Of a stretch of DNA of 64,000 bases, positions 1-11,500 are shown piece by piece. A program made the translations under genes and the position numbers. How positions within the stretch are numbered: position 1 is the first letter of the stretch; every line of letters starts with the position of its first letter. This stretch comes from Macrostomum hystrix (Eukaryota; Platyhelminthes; Macrostomidae), in NCBI GenBank assembly GCA_950097015.1, contig CATNEN010000015.1, positions 789,501 to 853,500 on the forward strand. The letters are read 5' to 3'. The notes below the pieces were generated by a model. The model did not search any database and was not told where the DNA came from. It saw only the letters and a program-made list of their open reading frames with translations.

Positions 1-3000
1 TCGTTGTCTTGGACTGTTGGTAAGAGAAAATTCATATATTATATTTTTTTACCTCGAAAATATAAACCAGCATGTTATTTGAATCATTCACAGAGCGCGA
101 TCAAGTATCGCATAATATCAAAGGCGTTGCTGGCCTAGTGCTGACCCGGCTGAACCTGGAGCAAGGCATCCTCAGAGAGCAGGCTTGCAGCCTGAGTGAC
201 GATGAGATTCAGCAGAGCCTGACAGCGTGTCCGCACACGATCATCCCCAGCCTGCCTGAGGGAATGCGCTGCCGGCTGACCGCTCAGTGCACCGGCATCC
301 AATGCTGCATGGACATCAACCTGGGTGTGGCCAGGCGCGACTTCCTCTTCTGGGTCTCCGTTGACCCCTGCAAGTTTGTCTACACCTTTGGATTCGAGCG
401 CTGGACCGTCACCCAGAGCCTCATCGGAAACGGCGGGTTGTTCGGCAGACCGGCGGAGCACCAGCTCGGACACGTGAAGATTCGCAGCATACTCGACCGC
501 AGCGCCGACTTCAACAACTTCATCTTCACATTCGGCGTGACCATCTGTCAGGACGGCGGCTGCAGCAGCGAGCGCGTCTTCCTGGAGAACACCGCGCTGC
601 CCATTCCGGGCTGCAGCTCCGGAGGCGGCCTCAGCTGGCCGAGCATCGGAGAGCGCAGCGTGAGCGGCCTGCTGGTGAATCGGCTGGGCATCGCGGCCAG
701 ATACCTGAAACCGAACCAGTGCACTCTGGCGCCAGAGCAGCCAGACAAGTGTCCCCACATGCCCCCCATCCAGAGCAGCTCAGGGGGCCTGGAAAGCCTT
801 CGCTGCGTGCACTCCGATGGCTGCATGGGTGTTCACTGCTGCGCCAGTCTGGACCTCGGCATCGTGAGCCGCTCCTTCATGGTTCGGGCCTTCGTTGACC
901 CCTGCGTGATGGTGCTGTCCATCTCCTTCGATAACTGGCTGCTGAACCGGACACTGCTGAGCTTTGTCTGGGGCGTTGAGCAGAGGGAGCAGATCGCCAA
1001 GGCTGTGCGTCTGATCTACACTCTGGACAAGTCAGCCGACGACAAGAACTTTGTTCTGTCTGCGAGAATCGAGCTGTGCTTGGGCGACTCTGGGCAGTCC
1101 TGTACTGTGGTCAGCCTTCTCAACAACCAGTTTCTGCAGGTGCCTCTGTGCCACGCTAACGGAACCATCGACTGTAAGCAGCAGAGACTTTTCTGGTTAC
1201 ATAACTGCATTCAGGATATTACATAATGCACTTGGTTTTTTTCCAGGGGACTTCGACAAGGTCGACGGCAGCAAGATCTGGGACAACGCTGCTGAAATAG
1301 CTCTCAAGAGGCTAAACATACCTCCTGGAGTTTTCCGACCCGAGAACTGCACGGTAGTGACGTCATCACCAGTGTCAAGGAGGAACTGCCCCCACTTCAC
1401 AGTGCCGCCCCAGCTGCCAGAGGGTGCAAAGTGCAGAATCAGCGACGACTGTCTCGAGATGGACTGCTGTGTTGACCTGCAGCTGCTGTCCTTCAAGAAG
1501 CAGTTCCACGTCTGGCTTGCCATCGACCCGTGCAGTCTGAGGTTCGAGACGGGATTCGAAAACTGGAGGTTCAACATCAGTCTGCTCAATCACATTGGTG
1601 CGCTGTGCTTGTTTTCTCTTGTGTCAGTCCTCTTAGCAAAAAGTACAAAGTGCGAATCCCGTGCATTTCAGGTCGCAGGTACGTTGAGAAGATCGGCAAC
1701 TCGCTGTCAGTGAATTTTGAGTACGGTCGAGCATCAGACGGCCAACTGCTGGCTACACTGTCCGTAGAGTTCTGCTATGACTTCCAATGCACATTCGACA
1801 TCAAACTGCTGGACGGGGCGGTCATTCCCATACCAGCCTGCGGGGGCTCCGGACTCGTGTGGCCTGAATGTGAGTTGCCTGCGCATTGTGAATGAGAGAA
1901 ACTGAGAAGTTTAAGAGCCATTGAACTCAAATTTCAGTGGACTCGGCAGGACACGCAAAGTCGGTTGAAGAGGCCACGAAAGGCCTCATTGCGAATCGGC
2001 TGAAGGTGTCTCCGAACTTCCTGGCGGATCGGCAGTGCAGCGTGGACGAGATTCGACGCCGGAACGTCACGTGCTCGCACGCGAATGTGCCCGCTCTGCC
2101 CGACTTCACCACGTGCGGCCTGGCTCCCGGCTGTCTCGGTGTTGAATGCTGCCAGCTGGTAGACTACAAGCTGGTCAACAGAAGCTTCTCCACGTGGATT
2201 CAGTTCGATCCGTGCACCTACACCTACTCAGTAGGCTTTGAGAAGTGGTACCTCAACGGCACTTTGATGGACTTCACTGGCTGGAATGAAGAGCAGGAGC
2301 AAAAGATTGGCGACCGCCTGATCCTTCGCTTCAAGGTGGCCAGGGGACCGCACCTGCAAAGCTTCATCGTCAGCATGTCTCTGGAGTACTGCGACGGAAG
2401 CGAGTGCAGTAGAGTGGCGAACATCCTCGATGACCAGACCTTCCCAGTGCCGGTGTGCTTAGATGGCTCTCGACTCGACTGGACGAATGTCGATCGCGGA
2501 CTGAGCGGAATCCTGGCTACTCAGCTGGGCATGGACATCCGGCTGCTGAGAGAGAGGGAGTGTCAGAGGTCCGATCTTGGCCAGGCCTCGGTCCAGTGCC
2601 CGCACGTCACTGTGCCAGACACCCGGGAGGTCTACTGCTCAGCTGTGGGCATTTGCACGGGACTGGATTGCTGCTCGCTCGTCAACCTGAAAGTGGCTGA
2701 GGCGGCCTTCAAGACGTCAATCGACGTTAATCCGTGCACCTACGAGCTTGGACTCACCTTTGAGAAGTGGTCGTTCAATCGATCTCTGCTTGGATTTGTG
2801 TGGGGCAGAAAGACTGAGCACCCGATTGGCGAAAATGTAAAGCTGGCCTACACTCTGACTCTGGCGAATGAGATGAAGGACATTGTTTTCAACCTTGAGC
2901 TTTTGGTGTGCCCGCTCAAGACCGCCTGCTACAGTGTGCCGGTTTTGGCAGATCTACACCTGTCAATTACGGCCTGCTTTAACGGAACATTGATTTGGCC

Positions 3001-5583
3001 TGGAGGTATTTTGGACTTGATTGCTTGCCAATTCTTTGCCTTTTGAAGCACTCAGCTGCATCCCTACCGACGCATTTCAGTGCCCTCCCCGAACCAAATC
3101 GACACGGTGAGCGGCCTGATTGTTACCCGGCTGAAGCTGGAACCTGCGACTCTCAGGGACAGCCAGTGCTACAACTCCTCCCTCACGATCCCAGACAAGA
3201 CCCAGTGTCCGTTCCAAGACAAGGTGGACGTGCAGGCCGCGGATCCCAGGTCCGTGTGCGTCTTGCACTCAAGCTGCGTCGGAGTTGTCTGCTGCCAGAA
3301 CACGGATCTCATGGTGGTGTCGCGAGCATTCCATGTCAGCGTCTTCGTAGATGTCTGTCAGTTTGAGTTCTCCATCACATTCGAGAAATGGCATGTCACC
3401 GCTTCGTTCTTAACGCTCGAGTTCGGTAAGAGCTTGGCAAGATGACTGGCTAAAAAGGCCTGTATGTATTTTAGGTCACTGTTTGAGAACTTTTCCCACA
3501 TCATGCGAGTCTCTTCCACCCGCCATCCCTCTCAGACACTCGGCACGAGGTGGCAGTATCCCCGTCTCTGAAGCTGTTCTACGAGGTGAATAGCCACTTC
3601 TCAGGCAGCGGTGCCCTGATCTCAGCCGGCTACATCCTGTGTCTGGAGGAAGGCGAAGCGTGCCAAGCGCCGATAGACATCCTGCGACCCACCTTCTTCT
3701 ACCTGCCCATCTGTGACGGCGGCCGACTACTCTGGCCACCGGTGGACAAGCCCGAGGACCTGAAAAATGTTCCGAGCACTCTGATTCTGAACCGGCTCGG
3801 GCTGCAGTTCGAAAACATGTACGCGCAGCAGTGCGAAGTTGATTACATGCAAAAGTCCATCTGGGAGTCCTGGTGCAGAGAACACAACCGCAATGAAACG
3901 GACACAGATCAGCTGCGATGCACGCCAACCAAGTCCTGCACCGGCATGGAATGCTGCTACACGATCGATCTCAAAGTTACCCAGCACAGCTTCAAGCTGT
4001 GGCTGTTCGTTGAGCCTTGCACCTTACAGCTGTCAGTGGGCTTCGAGAGATGGTCCATGAACAAGACACTGCTGGGCCACAACTTTGAAACCAAACACAT
4101 TGAGCGAATTGGCAGGGCAGTTCAGTTGGAGTACCAGTTGCAGCTTGCCCCCGACTATAAAGAGTTCGTGCTGTCCATGGACCTGCTTCTCGGTGTTGGA
4201 GACAACATCATCAGGTACACCATACTTGACACCTTTTGGATGAAGATTCCGCTGTGTGCCGCCTCAAGCGACATTGGCTTCATGTGGCCTGATGAGGAAA
4301 TCTACGTGAGCAACGGGACCTACTCCCGAGCAAACAGCCTGCTGCTGAACCGCATGGGCCTGACTGAGGCTGAGAACGCCACGGTGCTCACCATGCTGTA
4401 CAGCTACCCCTGCGACTTCAGCCTCATCCCGCAGCACAGCTGCCCGCACCTCACGATGCCTCTAATGTCCCCGGGAGTCCAGTGCCAGTTCACAGAAGGC
4501 TGCGTTGGCGTGAGCTGCTGCATGCCTGTCAACCTGACTGTGGGAACCTGGTCATTTCGCTCCGAGCTGGCTATTGAGCCATGCTCGATGACCTTCAACT
4601 ATCAATTCGAGCGGCAAGTCATTTCCAAGGAACTGGTTGAGAGGGATCTCTGGTACGAGCAAAGGACTTTCCGATTCGGCCCGTGGATGTCAGCATCCTA
4701 CAGGATGACCCGGACTGCGGACAACAAGCACGTGGTGCTGAACCTCACAGCCACATTGTGCACGGACCAGTCCACTGTGCTGGGTGGCTGCGAGATGGAA
4801 GCCGACATTCTCAAGGACATGAGCTTCGAGTTTCCCGTGTGCCTGTCCAACGGAACCTACCTGTACCCGTCGCAGGCAGATGTGGAGAGCGGCTTGATCA
4901 TCAACCGATTGAAGGTGTCCCCGGACCTCCTGCGCTCCACAAAGTGCGCCATTGATGAGTACCCACTCAGAGAGTACTATAACGAAACTGTAATAGTTGA
5001 GGTGGAGGTTCCGTGCAACAACTCGCTGATCAACTCAACTTTGACGACCGTCAGTCCGAATGTAACTTGCTACGAGAATCAAACAAGTATTGTTGAGCGA
5101 GTAATTCTGATCCCGGCTCCTTACTGCCCGCACTTTAACGACAGCGTCCTGTGGAGAAGCCGAGGTGCCAGCTGCTCCTTTAATCTAGACTGCCTAGGGC
5201 TCAAATGCTGTATTGAGATAGACCTCGATGTAGCCATGCGAGATTTTTACTTCACCTTCGACTTGGATCCATGCAATGATACGCTACAAGTTGGATTTGA
5301 AAACTTTTTACTGAACACTTCGCTATCAACCTTTCATTTTGGCACAACATTAAATATTCATGTTACGGAAAGAATTTCTGTGGATCTGTACATGAGCGCC
5401 ATAACCGCCACGTCACCAACCATCGTGCCAGGCTTGTGGGAGCCAATCATTGGCGATCGTATCGTGGCCTATCAGGTGGATCTCAACTTTTATTTCACGC
5501 TGCCAGGGTCAGAGAACGCAAATCAGCTGGAGTATCCCATAGTGAACATGACCCTGGTTCCTGTTCCAGCCGCATGCCAGAAG
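1..5583 (+). other. nine complete Cys-rich repeats (plus tail of a tenth) in the giant protein
   Basis: Approximate repeats: 94-640, 641-1173, 1247-1869, 1938-2481, 2482-3005, 3081-3740, 3741-4289, 4290-4869, 4870-5583; exon 1-19 is the end of an earlier copy. Each is about 170-235 residues. Shared order: G-L-x-x-N/T-R-L, a Cys, usually C-P-H, then C-x(4-5)-C-x-G-x-x-C-C, then D/E-P-C about 20 residues on, an F-E-x-W motif, a late C-x(n)-C pair before an LPxP-like element, a final Cys and often a W-P end. Repeat 7 lacks C-P-H and has a longer first loop. Repeat 9 carries an insertion near 4960-5130 with several N-x-S/T sites. The regular Cys pattern implies a disulfide-bonded extracellular domain. 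I know no domain name for it. Confidence 0.85.
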
Positions 5584-8500
5584 GAGTTTAGGGGCAACTG
5601 GACAAGTCCTGACCTGGATGACTCAAGCATCAAGGTCGAGAGCTTGAACTATGATCAGCAATACCCGTATGTATCTGAGCTTCACAGCAGGTCTAAGAGA
5701 AGTCAACACATGGAATCGCTTCAGGCACAGAGCTTCAACACTGGTGTAAACGACCAAATGGATCCACTTACCGAAATGCTGAGGGACGTGAGCAGTCAGT
5801 CCGATCTCCTTCAGCAGTGGTCAGGACAGGACTTTGAGGCCGTAAATCAGCAGATGCAGAAAGCTTTAAAGCGCAAGGCAGAAGGCATGGGCATCAGCAT
5901 GCCTTCCCTTGAAGATGATACACGAGTTCAGCAAGACCAGAGCGGCAAAAATGATGGGTCGATTCGAAATGCCCCCATTTTGCGCATGAACCCACACCGA
6001 TTCTCTGTGCAACTCCGAAGGCTAGACTTTGAGGAGCACTTTAAGAAAGGGGTCGAGCACATCCGAGCTGTGCTTCTTAAGGCGTCTTCAAATGCTGGAA
6101 ATGCTCTGCAAGGAGGCATGTACGTACCAGGTCAAGGATTTTCAAAGCAAGGACTAGCTGATGTAGCTTACATCATTGGAAACATGTCTGTATTCGACCT
6201 CGCAGCTCTCATAAACACAAAGAATGTCGATCCTCTTGAAGTTTACTTGTTAGTGAAAGACTTCTCTCAGGTTGTCACAAATATGGTAAGGCCAGTGTTG
6301 CTTTTCGTGTGCTAATCCCCTGCTATTGTTAAATGCGACGTACTTAAGTTAAAGAAATCCACGGAAAATGCTCGCATTTTAGATCGAAGAGCTCTTTGAT
6401 AACGTAGTGTCCGGCGGATTTAACAGCGAACTGTTCAAGTCTTTTGACATCACGCTACGGGGCACCTTTACTTTATACGATATACATCTGACGTTTTTCG
6501 ATCATACCTGGCACTTCCTAGTAGGTGGTTTTGTGCCTATAGCCTTTCGGTTCAGCGCTGGCGGCTACTTTTCACTTAAAATTCAATTGGAACTGAAGAT
6601 CCTGTCTATGAAAGCGGCAGCAACTGCAATTCCAAAGATTGGAATGAAGGTACGAGTGTATGGCTTGCTTGTAAACAGGGTGGCAGATCGGGTTGACGCG
6701 TTCACCTTCATGCACCAACGAGCTCGATTCCGTGGCGAGGCCACATTTATTTGGGGCGCAGCTGAGATGAGAATGGCGATGAGAAAGTCAGGGCAGATGC
6801 ACACATCTGTGTGAATTTAAGCCTGCTTAGAGTATTTGTATGCGTGCGCTCAGAAGTCAGCAGTAACCAAATGTTGTGGCGTTGCTCGAGGCCCTCATGC
6901 TGTCGACAAAACTGAGAGTGAGACTCAATTGTCTCGCTGGCCTGCAGGTAGCCTATGGAGAGTAGCGAAGTCAAGTGAAATGTGAGAGGGCGTTGTACCC
7001 TTGGCTATATATTTTAACATAGTTAAGTTTGACAGGCTGCAGGGGGTTGACGGTACGATAACAAAAGAGTGCGCAACTGAGGGTAGGAGAGGAGTCTAGA
7101 ATGTGAGTGGCGGACCAATCAGAAAGGAGGAAAGAAGAGATAACGAGAGATTAAACTGAACGATGTAAACAAGAAAAGTGCAGAGAATGAAAGAGTGAAT
7201 AGAGGACAGAAGGTAGAGACCAAAGTCGCGACACATGCAAAATATATGACTTAACCAAACGATCTGATATCCATTACTTATTTCCCTAAATGTTCTGAAC
7301 TTTTCTTCAGGCGGTTGGAGGGGTCTACGTGTGCTTTTTTCTGTGCGGTGGAGCGCAGCTGACTGGGTACATCATGGACACGCGCTTTCCAACGCGGGCC
7401 GAGATCGGGTTCAGCAAGTTTCCGCTAGATGTGGGCCTCATTCTCGATGTCGAACTGGTGCCACTCAGACTGCAGCTTGATGCTATCGTGAAGCTGGATC
7501 TAGACTTTAAATTTTTCAGAATCCGGTATGCAATTATAGCGATTTCTTAACATCTGTCACATCTTAATGTAATCTAATTTATCATCACTATCTTAAAGCG
7601 ATGCGGAAAAAAATATAACAGAGGTAATTATTTTCAGAAAAACACTTTTTAAAGCCGCCATCTGGAAGTACGCCGCGCCGAAGATTTCGCAGAACGTACT
7701 GAACGTTCGCAGCGGTAAAAGGGATGACACGCCGCCTCGGATCACGGAGATGGAGTCATCGCCGGACAACGCCTTCGCAGTTGCCAAGGAAACAAGGCAC
7801 TGCCGAGTGGCGCAGCTCAGAGGCAGGGACGTCATGGATCCAGCCTTCTTGCTGGAGATTCAGGCGGAAGACGATGTCAGCCTGCTTTCTATGACCTACA
7901 GTATTGGAACAGCTAAGGGCCTTGCCGATGTGGTTAGTGGCGAGGAGTTTAAAGGACCATCTGCCATAATTTCCAGGGTAAGATCTCTTCTGACGGATAG
8001 CTTTGCTTTAAACGGATATTCACCCAAATATCGCCGCCTTCAAAATCGCTGCTGTTCACTGCAGGTACTTCCTCACAGCATTCCACTGTACTTCACGGTG
8101 AAAGTCTCTAACAACCAAGGAGATGCGGTTCACGCGACGTGCGACCTGCCAACGTACGACGTTACACTACCTAGAGGTCGGGTTCAGGAAGACTTCCAGA
8201 GCAGCAGCAATCCGAGGATTCTTTCTGCTTTCGTTGTAGCCAGTGATGATTCGCCCATCATTGAGACCAGCATTGCAGTTGGTCTTGGTGTTGACGTTGG
8301 TGGTGAAAGCCACTCGCTGTGGAAAAGGCTTGACTTAAGCAAGGATGACCATATTAATGGTAAGTAGCGATTCAGTAAATATTGTCCGAATTATCGTTTC
8401 TTTGCGAGCCAAATATGTCGCCACTAACAAAATGAAATGTTCCGAAATTTCAGATGGCTATCACCTGAACCATTTCTCCGCTCCAAAACACGGCCGCCTA

Positions 8501-11500
8501 GCTAGCGGAGTTTTCGTAACGAAAACAAACATCCTCGTTGCTTTCCTTTGCGCCGAAGATTGTCTAAAGCTAGGAGACAAATGCAGAGCATTTAACTATC
8601 ATTGTAAGCATTGCGATGTTTCCTTTAATTTTCCTTGAGTCCGTGTTTTGGTGTGGGTATGTGTTTCAAATAGGTAATGCTTAGCAAAAAAATTATAACA
8701 TCAATTTTAGCGGTAAGCAAGGTCTGCGAAATGACGCATGACATTCTCGGCCATCGTCTCAGCCTGTCTGACAGCAACAGCTTTGCCTACTACGAGCGAA
8801 AGTCGGTGGGCCACTCGGTCAATTTCTTCCAAGACAGTTTTAGTCTGCGGCATAATAATATTCACTTTGTGAATCTTTTCGTCAGAAATGCACTGGGCTA
8901 CACTTCCATTTTATCATCACAGCCAATATTAACAGACTTTGACCCACCACACCCCGGCTACGTTTCTAACACATCAGTTATTGAAACAGTTTACACTACT
9001 TGTCGAGAAAAAATCATAAGAAAATGGTGGGACAGGTGTGGGCCTGTGAAGCCGCAAGATGCCAACAATGTGGTTCGAACAGAGTTTGAAACTGAGCTGA
9101 GAAATCACCGCAAAATTATCGACGGCCGAGGCTCGCGAACTTTGTTCAACGGACACGACCGCATGGTCGATGTCAGGTGGACTCGCGCCAATGAGTTCAT
9201 GTCCGCCAACTGGGACGGCCTGCACGACAATGAGACTTCAATTTTCGGCATCACCTGGGCAGCGGGCACGGCCATCTGCGCAACCGACGTCAGCCTCGGC
9301 TTCGGAGATCCGCACGCCCACCTCGGCCACGAGTCCCAGTGGACTCACGTCGGCAGCATCCATCCTATTCCCAATCCGATTTACAAGGAGAGCGGCCTAC
9401 CGGATGGCAAGTACTACTCAACAGTGCGGGCTACTAACAAAGTGGAATTCGGCGGACCCATGACGCTGACTCTGTGCCACTGGAGGCCCATTGTAGTTGA
9501 CAATTCGCCACCACTGGTGCACCATCTGACGGAAATCAAGTTTGAAGACGAGACTCTAAAACTAACCGGCTTGTACAACTTTTCGTAAGCACTCGTATTA
9601 TTTTATAAACTTAAATTTTTAGTATTCTATCAGAATACAAAGACAAGTCACTCAAAGCTGTAAATAAAATATAAAGGGCTCGTACTGCGAGAGTTCAGCA
9701 TCTTAGTTCTTACAATTGATGCAAAAATTTTTCTATTATTTTACTCGTAGAGATACTACGGGGTTTTAAGTTTACTACGATGTAAAGTACGAGCTTATCG
9801 TGCAAAAATTCTAAACCTCGCTTTTAGCGATCCACAGTCCGGAATCAAGGAGTTCGACATCGGCCTGGGACGCACGAAGTTCGACACGATGGTCTTAGCC
9901 TTCCGGCGGATGCCTTTCATAGGAACGCCAGATTTTGAGGAGGACGTGCTCGAGTTTTCAAGCTCCTTTGCAATGACACACAGGCTACCTGACGGTGTTC
10001 CAGTCTGGGTTATCCTAAGGGCCGAGAACAGCGTGAACCTCAGCTCGGTGCAGCACGCGGACCGGCCGATCCTGATCGATCTGACACCGCCGATCGCAGG
10101 TTATGTCCTGGATGGAAGCGAATTCAAACACGACGCGGAGTTCGTTGGAAAGCCGGATCGCATGTGCGTTAACTGGTTCGACTTCAGAGACGATGAGTCG
10201 GGCATCGCATTCTATCACTGGCAGCTCTTCAAGGAGGCAGAGGAGATTTACCGTATCGAGTTCGTCGACAGCCACAAGCAGGTCCTTTGCATGGAGTCCA
10301 GCCTGGCCGGCGGTCAGGAGCTGCAGCACAATGTGCGCTATCACAGCGTCATCACTGCCGTGCACTACGGCCACAGGGAGCTGGCAGTGAATGCTTCCAG
10401 CAGCGGCATTCTCTGCGATCTCACCTTCCCTGTTGTGGGTGACATTGTGGACGGTCTGGCTGCGGACTTCACTGATCTTGTGTACTCATCGAATGCTGCG
10501 TCAGTGAGCGCTCAGTGGCGAGGCTTTTCAGACCCAGAATCGGACATTCAAGATTTTGCAGTGATTGTTCAAAAGTTTATTCCTGGTCTTGGTGAGTGGA
10601 CTGCGGCAAGGACAGGAAAACAACTTTCAAGAAATGCGAGCAGCATTCAGTGGAACCACTTCCATTTTATGCACAAGGACTTCATCAGAGTTCAGATTAA
10701 GGTGACTAATAAAGCAGGCAACTCAAACATAACTGCAACATCTGGAGTCCTTATCGATTTAACTAAGCCAGTTGTAAACAGACTTTATGACGGGCTGGAC
10801 ATTACGAAAGACATTGACTTTCAATCATCCATGGATACTATTTCGGCAAACTGGGACTACAGCGATCCGGAGTCTGATGTCACGCACTACCGCTATCAAA
10901 TATTTGAGCTATCGCAAGGCACGAAGCACCAAATCTACCCAGGTAAGTTATGAATTACGTATATAGAGATATAAAATAGTCGGAATTCTGATCACTATAA
11001 ACTTTCTAATTCACTCTCGACATCTCTACTTCAGTCAAGGAACACGACTGGAGCGAGAAACTTCCACCCAACACCACGCATATCGAGCATCGCAATCTAA
11101 AGCTAAAGTTAGGAGGTCGCTACTTTGTAAAAGTTCTTGGGCAGAACGGAGCATTGCTGAGGCAGGCGCAAGAAACCAGCGGACTAGTCGTTGATAACAC
11201 TCCACCGGCAATGTACTTTGTGAAGGTTGACGTCTCGCCTGGAGAGATGGAACAAGCACAGGGCGGGTACGTGCGACAAGCTGACAGAACTGGAATCAAG
11301 GGCTGGTGGCATGCTGAGGATCCAGAGTCCAACATTTACGAGTATTTCGTGGCCGTTGGAGACCAACCTGGTAGGCTAATTTCAATAAATAAACATCTAT
11401 AAAATGTTGTTTTAAATAATTGTATTCTATTGCATCTGATAATCCAAAAATACTCCAGGCTCATCAAACTTGCTGAACTGGACGTCAGTATCTCGACTGA

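Larger units (their letters stand above)
5584..7718 (+). other. furin-site linker and conserved beta-rich middle region of the giant protein
   Basis: After the last Cys-rich repeat there is a low-cysteine, charged and Gln/Met-rich stretch (about 5600-6000) that may form helices. From about 6000 it becomes alternating hydrophobic and polar, as in beta strands. Exon 9 contains the motif FSKFPLDVG followed by a short hydrophobic segment. Comparable wording follows the Cys-rich repeats in other invertebrate giant proteins as I remember them, which suggests the Cys-rich, middle and FN3-like blocks form one old architecture. The fold is unknown to me. Introns at 6286-6382, 6650-7310 and 7526-7637 interrupt it. 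Confidence 0.6.

Noticed and set aside
6650-6814. Extension of exon 8 by read-through to 6814
   Set aside because: The donor at 6650 joins in phase to the exon at 7311, which continues the conserved middle region. The read-through residues match nothing nearby.
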